From contig JAHHGX010000069.1 in the NCBI GenBank assembly GCA_019359675.1, forward strand, positions 62,001-126,000: a stretch of 64,000 nucleotides of DNA, in the 5' to 3' direction. The stretch comes from Calothrix sp. FI2-JRJ7 (GTDB taxonomy: Bacteria > Cyanobacteriota > Cyanobacteriia > Cyanobacteriales > Nostocaceae). Shown here piece after piece: positions 35,903 through 44,460 of this stretch; position 1 is the stretch's first letter; each line of letters opens with the position of its first letter. The translations under genes were made by a program, and so were the position numbers. The notes under the pieces were generated by a model. It saw nothing but the letters and a program-made list of their open reading frames with translations, was not told where the DNA came from and ran no database searches.

Positions 35903-38212
35903 ATGGCTGACGTGAAAATAATCCGCGCGGCCTTTCGTGAAATTCAAAAGCTTCCACCTGCTGACCTGCAAAGGATTTACCAGATTTTGCATCGGTTGAG
36001 TCAGGGAGATGAAAGACAAACGAAAGCGCTAAAAGGTTTTGATAATTTGTTACGAACTCGCTCTGGCAAGTGGCGCGTTATTTGGCATCGCGCGGATAAT
36101 AATGTTGTTGTTATCAAGGCTGGGTTGCGCGATAGTGTTTATGATCATGCTTTTGATCAGCGAGAATGTTCGCATACAAACGTTATTGAAGAACTTTTGC
36201 ATCCACAGGGTACTGCGTTAGAGGAAAACCCAGCATATCAATGGAATCGAGAGCAAGATACCGATTGGTACAGGTTTGTGTATGGTAGCTATCGGTACTC
36301 GCCGATTTTGACGAATTACCAGCGTAATATTTTAGATGAACCCTTACGAATATTGTGTTCGCAGTATCGACCATCAACAGTGCATGAATTTGAAGATAGT
36401 TCATGTATTGTTATTCAAAGCGCACCTGGTACTGGTAAGACGGTTTGTGCAACTTTATTCGCTTGCGAAATTCACCGTAATTTTGGGTGGAATACAATGT
36501 TGATTGTACCGGAAGCTTTGCGACGTGATATTTCAGAATTTTCTGAAGTTAAAACAGCAGCAACTCAAGAAAATTTTTGGTTAGGTACGTTTCCACAGTG
36601 GTTGACTAAAATTAATCCTGAGTTTAAAAACCGTCTAGCTTCAGGACAAGAAGAGTTAGATGCATTAAAGCAAGCACTGAAATATAGTCGTCAAACTGAT
36701 ATTACAACCGATGACGTTCTATTATATCAAGCTTTTGTATTAGATGAAAATAAACATAAAGCTAATGATAAAAACGTTATGTATCAAGTCAACTCGCACC
36801 GAGTTGAAAACTTATTGAAAATTAGTAAGAAGCATTTTTATAAAGCTTTATCTTGTCGTATATCACGGTCAGATGCAGCGAAAATATTACAGAATTCACT
36901 CAATATTAACCCTAGTAATTCTGAATGCACTTTATTAATAGTAGATGAAACACAAGATTATTTATTAAGCGAGTTACAAGCTATTATTTCAGTATGTAAA
37001 TCATGGGCTGCTCAAGGACATCAAACCTATTTATGGCTGTTAGGCGATTTAAATCAACGCATTCAAGCTACTGATTTTAACTGGGGACAGCTACATATTA
37101 AGAACTCAATTGAACTAGTACGTAATTACCGTAACTCACGCCAAATATTAGAATTTGCAAATCAATTTTGGGTAGTAGCAAAAACAATTACATCTGAAAA
37201 CAAATGTAAAGAGCTACCATTACCAGCAAATCCTAAACACGCTTTTGAAACTGGTGAAAGTGTAAAACTATTGGAATGTGCATCTAAAGAAGAAGCGATT
37301 TTATTTTTAGACAAGCTAGCAGGAGAATGTGGTAACGAAGAAAATCGTCGTTATTTACTGCGTGACTTAGCGAAAGCTGTCAAAGTACTTTCTAATAAAG
37401 CATTAAACTCAAATGATAATTTAGTAATTCTTAACCCAGAAAAAGCTAAGGGTCGTGAATTTGAAGCTTGTGTAGCTTTTTGCTTGTTTGAAGGTGAAGA
37501 AAAACCAACTCTAGAAGAAAGTTTTCAGTGGTATACACTTTTAACCCGTGCGCGTTCCCGTTTATTAGTAGTCGTAACAACATCGGAAATAAGGCGCCTT
37601 ACTGACAATGGCTATAACTTTTTTCAGCAATGTGAAACCATCGACCATATCGGCGCCATAAATTGGATTAGTGAAATTGTCAGTGATGCCGACTTAAACC
37701 AAATTACCGATGACGTACAACAACGTCTACTCAAACGTTGCGAAACAGGTTATCTATATTGGGATAGTTATTTAGCACTGCAATTTGCCGGAGTAGAAAA
37801 CGCAGAACTATATATATGGGAAACTCAAGCCATAACACTATTAAAAAAACATACACATGAACACTTAAACAACGAACTCCAAAAAACTCAAAATATCCAT
37901 CTGCGCTGTTTACTATTACGCGCAATGGGATTATCTTGGCAAGCAGTAGAAGAAGCAGAACTATTAAAAGATACCGACTTCCAAGAGTATAAATACTTAT
38001 TAAAAAGTATAGCCAAAGACCTAGAAGCAAAAGGTTTACCGTATGAAGCAGGGCGTGTCAGGTCACATTTATATGATGGTAACTACCAGCAAAATCTAAG
38101 CTTTTGGCAAGACATCAACACTCAATCAAACCAAAAACAACCACTCGTAACATTACTATGTGAATCATTTATATCACGTCTAAATAATCTATTATCAAAA
38201 GGAGAAAATTAA
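35903..38212 (+). CDS. RelE-like domain fused to superfamily 1 helicase/ATPase
   Basis: 769 residues from the ATG at 35903, behind GGGGAGAAA; a TTG two codons earlier is possible. Residues 1-85 resemble a RelE/ParE toxin fold (IIRAAFREIQKLPPADLQRI, LKGFDNLLRTRSGKWRVIWH, NNVVVIKAGLRDSVY). Then comes a UvrD/DUF2075-type helicase core: Walker A SAPGTGKT (residues 173-180), Walker B LLIVDETQDY (DE at 348-349), motif III LWLLGDLNQRI, VRNYRNSRQI, and NPEKAKGREFEACVAF with YTLLTRARSRLLVV near the end of the core. A helical region closes the protein. The role is unknown; a defence or RNA/DNA-surveillance effector is plausible. The partner gene at 38213 begins directly after the stop. Confidence 0.85.
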   Translation: MADVKIIRAAFREIQKLPPADLQRIYQILHRLSQGDERQTKALKGFDNLLRTRSGKWRVIWHRADNNVVVIKAGLRDSVYDHAFDQRECSHTNVIEELLHPQGTALEENPAYQWNREQDTDWYRFVYGSYRYSPILTNYQRNILDEPLRILCSQYRPSTVHEFEDSSCIVIQSAPGTGKTVCATLFACEIHRNFGWNTMLIVPEALRRDISEFSEVKTAATQENFWLGTFPQWLTKINPEFKNRLASGQEELDALKQALKYSRQTDITTDDVLLYQAFVLDENKHKANDKNVMYQVNSHRVENLLKISKKHFYKALSCRISRSDAAKILQNSLNINPSNSECTLLIVDETQDYLLSELQAIISVCKSWAAQGHQTYLWLLGDLNQRIQATDFNWGQLHIKNSIELVRNYRNSRQILEFANQFWVVAKTITSENKCKELPLPANPKHAFETGESVKLLECASKEEAILFLDKLAGECGNEENRRYLLRDLAKAVKVLSNKALNSNDNLVILNPEKAKGREFEACVAFCLFEGEEKPTLEESFQWYTLLTRARSRLLVVVTTSEIRRLTDNGYNFFQQCETIDHIGAINWISEIVSDADLNQITDDVQQRLLKRCETGYLYWDSYLALQFAGVENAELYIWETQAITLLKKHTHEHLNNELQKTQNIHLRCLLLRAMGLSWQAVEEAELLKDTDFQEYKYLLKSIAKDLEAKGLPYEAGRVRSHLYDGNYQQNLSFWQDINTQSNQKQPLVTLLCESFISRLNNLLSKGEN

Positions 38213-38995
38213 ATGAAATTACATACAGATGCAGAAATAGCCAAACAACTCGAAGAACTTTGGCATACCATCGAACGAGGAATTACAACAGCAAAGAACG
38301 CAGCCAAACAAGCTGCCAACATTCACACAGCCATTATAGAAGATAACAGCAAAATAGAGCAACTCAAATCAGACACATTCTCATTCTCACAAACTGTCAA
38401 AAACAACATCCAAGAAATTCAAGAACAACAAGTCAAACTAGAAGCAAATATCAGTACAATCCATGAAATTCGCAATGAAATAACATCATACTTAGAGCAA
38501 ATAGGAGACTACCAAACTCTACTAGGCACATTTAGACACGAACTAAAATTTGTAATAGACAGCGTAGACACAACAAAAACTCAAGCACAACAACTCGAAG
38601 CAATCTTACCAGCATTCACCAAAGACTTGCCTCAACAACTCGAACACATCAACCAACTAGCAGCGCAAATCGAAACAGCCAAACAAGAAATAGCCAGATA
38701 CCAAGAAAAAACCCAAACACAAACCAAAGAAGTATCTCAAGCACACTCACAAATCCAAACTATAAAAACCGAAATCCAAACAATAATAACCGACTTTGGA
38801 GGAAAACAAGCGCTAGACAAGCTACATCTCGATAACCAAACCATTCACAACCAACTCCAGCAAGCACAAACAGAAATCGAACGACTACACCAAAAACTAG
38901 AAACCCAAGCAAAAAAGCAAAAACAATTCAACACCTGGTTACTTGCCCTCTCCCTTATTTCAGCATTAACCCTCATCCTATCAATAATCCATTAA
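38213..38995 (+). CDS. Coiled-coil protein with C-terminal membrane anchor
   Basis: 260 residues. Almost entirely helical and rich in Gln, Glu, Lys and Thr with heptad spacing (about 20-235), for example QEIQEQQVKLEANISTIHEI and QTEIERLHQKLETQAKKQKQ. It ends in one hydrophobic helix (WLLALSLISALTLILSIIH) that would anchor it to a membrane with the coil in the cytoplasm. The ATG follows the stop of the RelE-helicase gene with no gap, so the two are translationally coupled. No family recognised. The DNA is strikingly A-rich on the coding strand. Confidence 0.85.
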   Translation: MKLHTDAEIAKQLEELWHTIERGITTAKNAAKQAANIHTAIIEDNSKIEQLKSDTFSFSQTVKNNIQEIQEQQVKLEANISTIHEIRNEITSYLEQIGDYQTLLGTFRHELKFVIDSVDTTKTQAQQLEAILPAFTKDLPQQLEHINQLAAQIETAKQEIARYQEKTQTQTKEVSQAHSQIQTIKTEIQTIITDFGGKQALDKLHLDNQTIHNQLQQAQTEIERLHQKLETQAKKQKQFNTWLLALSLISALTLILSIIH

Positions 38996-39000
38996 CCCCC

Positions 39001-39030
39001 TCTTGTAGCACAGGCAGGATGCCTGTGCAG
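39001..39030. repeat. Hairpin repeat (acaggcaggatgcctgt)
   Basis: TCTTGTAGCACAGGCAGGAT followed by GCCTGTGCAG, six bases after the coiled-coil gene. Same family as 35785-35813; it could serve as a terminator for the helicase operon. Confidence 0.7.
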
Positions 39031-39072
39031 CATATAATATTATTTACCAATATCTTGACTACGCTCATACCC

Positions 39073-39123
39073 GCTTAGGGTTTAAAACCCTAAGCTAATA
39101 GTATAAGTCCATTAAAATGGACT
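39073..39123. repeat. Two adjacent short palindromes
   Basis: GCTTAGGGTTT/AAAACCCTAAGC at 39073-39095 and AGTCCATT/AATGGACT at 39106-39123. No coding sequence. Short palindromes of this kind are common between cyanobacterial genes. Confidence 0.65.
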
Positions 39124-39162
39124 GATGTATTTATGTTAAATTTATCACCTATTTCTTTTTAA

Positions 39163-39594
39163 TTAGTAGTACATATCGTGCAAACGGCTAAAATATGGAC
39201 TTATGTCATGCTGAGGAACGTAAACGAATTCTTCTTCAAGTAACCAATGTGCTTTCCATTGCTTCGCAAGAACTTCGCCGTACTTTTCAGGTAACGTAGT
39301 ACCATGATAAGAATATACTTTAAAACCATCAGCATATTCTATCGCTGGCTCACCATCTGCATGAAGACGATTTTGGTCATCAAAAGAAAGCTTAGTTGGA
39401 CGCTCACATACAAAGCACATATTTTTATAATACATAATCCAACCACAAGATTGAATCATCTCTCTATATATTTGCCATTGTTGTTGATTACACGCAACAT
39501 TTAAGACAGAAATGCAGAAATCGTAAAAGCAACATTCAGGAATAAAGAATTGGATATTATAACAACCCTCTGCATGTTCATCGGGGATAGACAT
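39163..39594 (-). pseudogene. 3' part of a DUF6745-like gene cut by an IS element
   Basis: 143 residues from ATG 39594. The centre reads CFVCERPTKLSFDDQNRLHA then DGEPAIEYADGFKVYSYHGT, resembling the RLH..GPAI.Y.DG...Y..HG core of DUF6745-type proteins, which are normally much longer. The frame is open upstream of the ATG as FKTSSEDWLYKHD up to the terminal repeat of the IS5-family element at 39619, so the N-terminal part has been lost. Beyond the far end of the element the sequence is a generic intergenic repeat, not the missing half. Family assignment is tentative; the truncation is clear. Confidence 0.6.
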
Positions 39595-39618
39595 ATCATG
39601 TTTATATAACCAATCTTC

Positions 39619-40529
39619 AGAGGATGTTTTAAAAGTCGAAGCAGGTCAAAAAAATTATGCGAGTCGCCGAACCATAATACGTATCATGGCGATATAAATA
39701 AAAGTCTCCGAGGTTTCTGGTAGCCGTTCGTAATCTTTACTTAAACGCCGACACCAATTAAGCCAACCAAAAGTTCGTTCTACAACCCAACGCTTAGGTA
39801 GATGGACAAAACCCTTCTTCTCTAACGGTCTAAGCACAATTTCCACAATCCACCGAAACATATCCATCACCCAACGCATAAAATCCTCTCCTCGATATCC
39901 TCCATCCATCCAGATCGTATGTAATCGATTCACGCGGCTCATATTATGAACTCGTTCAAGGACTTTCTTAGCCCCTTGACGCTCCGGAATTGAAGCGGAT
40001 GTTACCAAAACTCGTAATACAAGCCCTAGTAAATCCACAGTCAAATGTCGTTTACGACCATGTATCTTTTTGCCCGCATCATAACCAACTTCCTGAGATA
40101 TCATGGTTGCTGTTTCGACTGATTGACTGTCAACAGCTGCTTCTGAAGGGCTTGGTTGACGGTCTGCCGCCACTCTAACCCATTGGTAGAGTTTGTCATG
40201 TACCATAAGCCATGTACCGTCTTTGTGCCATTTACGAAAATACCCATAAACTGTTTGCCAAGCGTAGGATATCTCCAGGCAATGCTCGCCATGTACATCC
40301 TTGGCAAAGTACGTACATAATTGCATTTAAAACTGCATAAATTGATACTTTCCTCGGTCGTCCACCTGGTTTTGTCTCAGGGAATAGATCGGCAATTAAT
40401 TCCCACTGCTCCCACGTCAAATTGTTAGGATATATTTTAGTCATTGCTCGCAAGGTGCTGATGTCTTCAATTTCAGCTTAAGCCTTGTGAGCTTTCTTAC
40501 AACAGTCCCCCACTTTTAAAACATCCTCT
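39619..40529 (-). mobile_element. IS5-family insertion sequence
   Basis: About 911 bp bounded by perfect 18-bp terminal inverted repeats, AGAGGATGTTTTAAAAGT (39619-39636) and its complement (40512-40529). It encodes an IS5/IS427-type transposase in two overlapping frames. Flanking bases do not form a clear target-site duplication (TTC before, TAG after; or TCA and TTA if the terminus is one base shorter), which suggests rearrangement or deletion after insertion. Confidence 0.9.
39655..40444 (-). CDS. IS5-family transposase in two frames
   Basis: The first frame starts at ATG 40444 (MTKIYPNNLTWEQWELIADL) and runs to GCTWRALPGD. The second resumes as YAWQTVYGYFRKWHKDGTWL and ends at 39655. The DDE residues look intact: AAVDSQSVETA (D), HTIWMDGGYRGEDF (D) and VVERTFGWLNWCRRLSKDYE (E). 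IS427-group elements often join the two frames by programmed frameshifting, but here the junction (gagatatccta) has no long A-run, so it could also be a disabling indel. Confidence 0.85.
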
Positions 40530-40575
40530 TAGATTCTTCGCTGCGCTCAGAATGACATTTTAGTTTATCTTAAAG

Positions 40576-40594
40576 CCCCCCTTATTAAGGGGGG
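40576..40594 (-). terminator. Hairpin downstream of glcF
   Basis: CCCCCCTTATTAAGGGGGG lies 10 bp after the glcF stop on the transcribed strand. Strong GC stem; the following minus-strand bases (CTTTAAGATAAAC) are only partly T-rich. This C-run/G-run motif is also common as a dispersed repeat. Confidence 0.55.
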
Positions 40595-40603
40595 TTGGGG
40601 GGA

Positions 40604-41956
40604 TTAACTCAACTTCTCACCACGAATTGCATAATCTAACAATTCTATTGGATGCATTACTTCAACCTTTTTACCTTGTGCTTTTAGATGCTTGGTAATT
40701 TGCAGCGCGCATCCTGGGTTTGCTGATGCTATTAACTCGGCGCCAGTATTAAGTAAATTTTGCACTTTTTGCTGCCCAAGTTCTTCTGCTACTTCAGGTT
40801 GCAGCATATTATAGACACCTGCACTTCCACAGCATAACGCTGCATCTAATGGTTCTTTTAATTTAATATTAGGTATTTGCTGTAAGAGTTGACGTGGTTG
40901 GACACTAATTTTTTGACCATGTAGTAGGTGACATGCATCTTGGTAGACTAATGTCAAGGGTTTTTCGGTAATTGATGATAGTTTTGTTGTTAATCCAACG
41001 GTTGCTAAAAATTCTTGTGAATCTCTGACTTTTGCCGCAAATTCTTTAGCTTTTTCACTGTATTCTGGGTCGTTTTCTAAAATGTGACCGTATTCTTTTA
41101 AGGTGTGTCCGCAACCTGCTGCATTAATAATGACATAATCAACGTTGGTGTCGGCAAAGCTGTCTATCATTTGCTTTGCTAATGCTTGTGCTTGTTGAGT
41201 TTGTCCTTGGTGTTCTGGTAGTGCAGCACAGCATCCTTGTGATTTAGGAATTACTACTTCACAACCGTTTGCTGTTAGTACACGTACTGTTGCTTCGTTG
41301 ACTGGTGAGAAAAATAAGCGTTGTACGCAACCTAATATTACACCGACACGGTAGCGTTTTTCCCCTTGGGCAGCAATTATTCTTGGTAGGTTACTCTGAA
41401 ATGATTTTAAGGTGATTTCTGGTAATATCGAGTCCATCGCGGCTAGGCGAGGAGAAATTAGTTTGAGTAAACCTGTTGCACGTACTAGTTTTTGTAAACC
41501 TAGTTTTTGGTAGATAAACAAAGGAACTAGGAAGACACGTAAAAGATTTGGGTAAGGAAATAGAGAGAAGATTAATTTACGTATTAATGTGTCAAACCAG
41601 TTACGAGAGTAGTTACGTTCGACTTGATGACGAGTTGCGGATATTAGTTTGTCGTACTGTACCCCAGAAGGACAAGTAGTTACACAAGCTAAACATCCTA
41701 AACATGAGTCAAAGTGTTGTGCGGATGCTTCGTTGAGCGCTATTTCACCTTCGTTTATTGCGTCCATTAAATAGATACGTCCACGTGGGGAGTCCATTTC
41801 TTTGCCAAGTACTCTGTAGCTTGGACATGTTGAGAGACAAAACCCGCAGTGTACACAGCTATCTATGAGTTTGGGGTCGGGTGGATGGTTTGCGTCGAAC
41901 CCTTTGAGGTTTTTTATATTGGCAGTTTCGTTGATTGGATTTTCTGAAGTTTGCAT
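40604..41956 (-). CDS. glcF: Glycolate dehydrogenase iron-sulfur subunit
   Basis: 450 residues. Two 4Fe-4S motifs near the N-terminus: Cys34, 37, 40, 44 (DSCVHCGFCLSTCP) and Cys85, 88, 91, 95 (DSCLGCLACVTTCP). Two CCG domains follow (VILGCVQRLFF...GCCAALPEHQG and YQDACHLLHGQ...CCGSAGVYN). This is the GlcF subunit, which passes electrons from glycolate oxidation in photorespiration to the membrane quinone pool. The FAD subunit gene lies just upstream on the same strand, 74 bp away, across a purine-rich spacer. Confidence 0.94.
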   Translation of the reverse strand: MQTSENPINETANIKNLKGFDANHPPDPKLIDSCVHCGFCLSTCPSYRVLGKEMDSPRGRIYLMDAINEGEIALNEASAQHFDSCLGCLACVTTCPSGVQYDKLISATRHQVERNYSRNWFDTLIRKLIFSLFPYPNLLRVFLVPLFIYQKLGLQKLVRATGLLKLISPRLAAMDSILPEITLKSFQSNLPRIIAAQGEKRYRVGVILGCVQRLFFSPVNEATVRVLTANGCEVVIPKSQGCCAALPEHQGQTQQAQALAKQMIDSFADTNVDYVIINAAGCGHTLKEYGHILENDPEYSEKAKEFAAKVRDSQEFLATVGLTTKLSSITEKPLTLVYQDACHLLHGQKISVQPRQLLQQIPNIKLKEPLDAALCCGSAGVYNMLQPEVAEELGQQKVQNLLNTGAELIASANPGCALQITKHLKAQGKKVEVMHPIELLDYAIRGEKLS

Positions 41957-42030
41957 AGGGGTCAGGAGGGAGGACGATAGGGGTCAGGAGGGAGGAGAAG
42001 AGGAGGGAGGAGGAAGGGGGAGGGAGGGGA
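41957..42030. repeat. Purine-rich spacer between glcE and glcF
   Basis: AGGGGTCAGGAGGGAGGA-type units repeat, and 41986-42030 is 45 bases of only A and G on the plus strand. On the transcribed strand this is a polypyrimidine run inside the glcE-glcF message, with no purine-rich Shine-Dalgarno sequence for glcF. Confidence 0.75.
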
Positions 42031-43320
42031 TTAAGCTATAAATCTTTCAGGGTTTAAAATATTCTCTGGGTCAAATTGCTGTTTTATCTTTCGCATCAAA
42101 TCTAGCCCATTCCCAGTGTAACCCCATACATCTGTTTTCTGCTTGATTGAAGCAGGCGCCTCTAAAATCGTCAAATATCCACTGTGCTTTTGACATAACG
42201 CACGTGCTTCTAATACTTTGTCTAGATGCGTAAACTCCAATATTCCTAAACCACTACTGATATGCACCATTCCCATCTCTCCTAAACTCAGCACATCAAC
42301 TGCTTGTGTCGGTAATATTCCTATTTTGCACTTAATTAAGTTTGTATTACTGGAAAAATGGATTTGTTGTTGCAATTTCTCCCATAAGCTTGTGTCATCT
42401 TCTAACTCATATAAATTTCCTTGCAGTCCTAATTTCTGCCCAACCTCTAAAAGTCGAATTGCTTGCTCCTTAACACTTTCGGCAATACTTTGAAAGCGAA
42501 CAATTAATCCTAGTCCTTTACCTAACTCTAAATTTGTTACTAGTTGCCTCGATAGTAAATCTGCTTGTGTAGGAGTTAACGCAGAACCACGTAAAATGTC
42601 AGCTGTTTGCTGTAATGCATCACTTTCACCCGTTAATACAACAGTAGAAGATGCTGACTGCATAGGATATAACCTAAATGTTGCTTGGGTAATAATTCCT
42701 AAACTGCCATACGAACCTGTAAATAATTTCATCAAATCATATCCGGCAACATTTTTTACCACCCTTCCTCCAGCTTTTGCAATTTGTCCGTCTGCTAAAA
42801 CAAACGTAATACCAAGCAATTGGTCGCGAACACTGCCGTAACGCTGTCGTAATGAACCAGTATCTCCTGTAGCAATAACACCACCAATCGTTGATAATGG
42901 GTTCGGGTCGAGGGCAAGAAATTGTTTAGTGTTTCCTAACATTTGCTGTAAAGCCGCAAATTTCATGCCAGAATAAACTGTTACCGTCAAGTCACCAACT
43001 GCATGTTCGATAACTTGATTCATCCGCTCGGTACTGATGACTATATCTATGTCACTTGCCAAATTGCCCCAACCCTGTTTACTTGCATTGCCGCAACTCA
43101 AAATTCGCCATTTATTGCCGTGTGCAATAGTTAGAAGTGAAGCTAATTGACCTTCTGACTGTGGATAAACGATGCAACTAGGAGGTGTGACTGAAGGTAA
43201 AAACGCGCGACTAATACGGGAAAGGTGACTAGTTTCTATAGAATCCCACATACAAACCGCATCTTCTCCAACTATTGCTGCAAGCTGTGGAATTTGTTTT
43301 TCTGATAACATCGCTTTCAT
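42031..43320 (-). CDS. glcE: Glycolate dehydrogenase FAD-binding subunit (GlcE/GlcD-like)
   Basis: 429 residues. A PCMH-type FAD-binding domain occupies about residues 40-220: PPSCIVYPQSEGQLASLLTI, LSCGNASKQGWG, FLALDPNPLSTIGGVIATGD and GRVVKNVAGYDLMKLFTGSY. A C-terminal FAD-oxidase domain ends DLMKKI-like with FDPENILNPERF. The VVKNVAGYD motif and length fit GlcE better than the longer GlcD, though the two are close relatives. With glcF downstream it forms the glycolate-oxidising unit of photorespiration. A GlcD-type subunit is not in this window. Confidence 0.88.
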   Translation of the reverse strand: MKAMLSEKQIPQLAAIVGEDAVCMWDSIETSHLSRISRAFLPSVTPPSCIVYPQSEGQLASLLTIAHGNKWRILSCGNASKQGWGNLASDIDIVISTERMNQVIEHAVGDLTVTVYSGMKFAALQQMLGNTKQFLALDPNPLSTIGGVIATGDTGSLRQRYGSVRDQLLGITFVLADGQIAKAGGRVVKNVAGYDLMKLFTGSYGSLGIITQATFRLYPMQSASSTVVLTGESDALQQTADILRGSALTPTQADLLSRQLVTNLELGKGLGLIVRFQSIAESVKEQAIRLLEVGQKLGLQGNLYELEDDTSLWEKLQQQIHFSSNTNLIKCKIGILPTQAVDVLSLGEMGMVHISSGLGILEFTHLDKVLEARALCQKHSGYLTILEAPASIKQKTDVWGYTGNGLDLMRKIKQQFDPENILNPERFIA

Positions 43321-43539
43321 TCGCTCACCTATTATTCCCGACTTAACTATTTTATGCCTTTAATTTGCGTAAGGCAGGTACATATCGAGTGTAAATACAG
43401 ATTTATTGTTTTGAATGTACCCTAACTCATTAATATAGTTTTATATAAAAAACAAATTAGCTAAACAATTGTGACAGATACAAGACTTAACATATTAATA
43501 ATCATTTAACTTGCACCTGAGCTATGAGAACGCACCCTT

Positions 43540-43816
43540 ATGCCAACAGTAGAAAGTATTGTCCCGACACTAACGTTTACTTACGATACACCCTTGCCCC
43601 ATATAATTGATGTTATGGGTGCATATTCAGAATCTATATGTCAAATGGCGCCATGCGATTGTGTTTATGTTGTCGAACAATCACGTTTACTGGGTATATT
43701 TACGGTCAATGATAGGGTTACAATTGGTTTGGAGCTTAGTTGAGCAATTAGAAGGTTCGATTATTTTTAATAATATACTTGGTACTGCATTCACAATCAC
43801 ATTCGTCGAACAATAA
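43540..43816 (+). pseudogene. CBS-domain N-terminus of a signalling protein, frameshifted
   Basis: Reads VESIVPTLTFTYDTPLPHII then CDCVYVVEQSRLLGIFTVND, a CBS-domain half like those at the N-terminus of cyanobacterial hybrid sensor kinases. A frameshift near 43720 ends it at 43743; another frame continues SLVEQLEGSIIF. The rest of the kinase is missing. Decayed. Confidence 0.5.
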
Positions 43817-43830
43817 GGAGGAATTAACTC

Positions 43831-43990
43831 ATGAAAAATATCCTAGTTGTAAAAGACGAGCGCATTATCGCTTGCGATATCAGAAACTCTCTAGAACGTT
43901 CGGGTTATAATGTACCCGCAATTGTCGCATATGGAGAACATGCAATTGAAAAAGCAGAACCATTAGAGCCAGATTTAATATTAATGGATG
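43831..43990 (+). pseudogene. Response-regulator receiver domain remnant
   Basis: Starts MKNILVVKDERIIACDIRNS behind an AAGGAGG ribosome-binding site and reaches LEPDLILMDD, which includes the phosphorylatable Asp. It should continue another 60-70 residues, but the frame runs into the kinase scrap at 43990 and ends at 44100. Truncated by an internal deletion. Note VVKDER in place of the usual VVEDER acidic pair. Confidence 0.75.
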
Positions 43991-44359
43991 ACCTCTACAA
44001 AACAAGCAACCACCCAGTTACCTGTTCTCGACGAAAAGCTGCTACGACATATTTTAACAAACTTGCTCACAAACGCCATCAAATACTCCCCAAACGGTGA
44101 ACCCGTCAAATTTGATTTATTCTGTCTTCAAGAAGAAGCTATCTTTCGTATTCAAGATAAAGGTATTGGTATTCCCTACACAGACCATGAAGAATTATTT
44201 AATGAATTCCACCGCTGCCGCAATGTTGGTAAAATTCCTGGTAACGGCTTAGGGTTATCCATCGTCAAACAGTATGTTGAACTACACGGTGGAGATATAA
44301 GCTTCGTCAGCAAAGAGGGAGTTGGCACAACTTTCATGGTTTCTATCCCCTTTAAATAG
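43988..44359 (+). pseudogene. Histidine kinase C-terminal (HATPase_c) remnant
   Basis: 123 codons from ATG 43988. Contains the N-box KLLRHILTNLLTNAIKYSPN, G1 box RIQDKGIGIP, F-box-like FNEFHRCRNVG, G2 box GNGLGLSIVKQYVELHGGDI and the end GVGTTFMVSIPF. The ATP-binding half is nearly complete, but the sensor and phospho-His (DHp) parts are gone, so it cannot act as a normal kinase. It is joined out of frame to the receiver remnant, as expected from one large deletion across a response regulator and kinase gene pair. It could still be expressed as an ATPase-only fragment. Confidence 0.75.
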
Positions 44360-44460
44360 CTTTTAACAATAGCTTTAACCAAAATCATCCACATATGGTA
44401 TATTTGTTACACGGTATCCCTACCCAGTAACCGTAGATTATAACTAAAGGTGGTTAGTCA

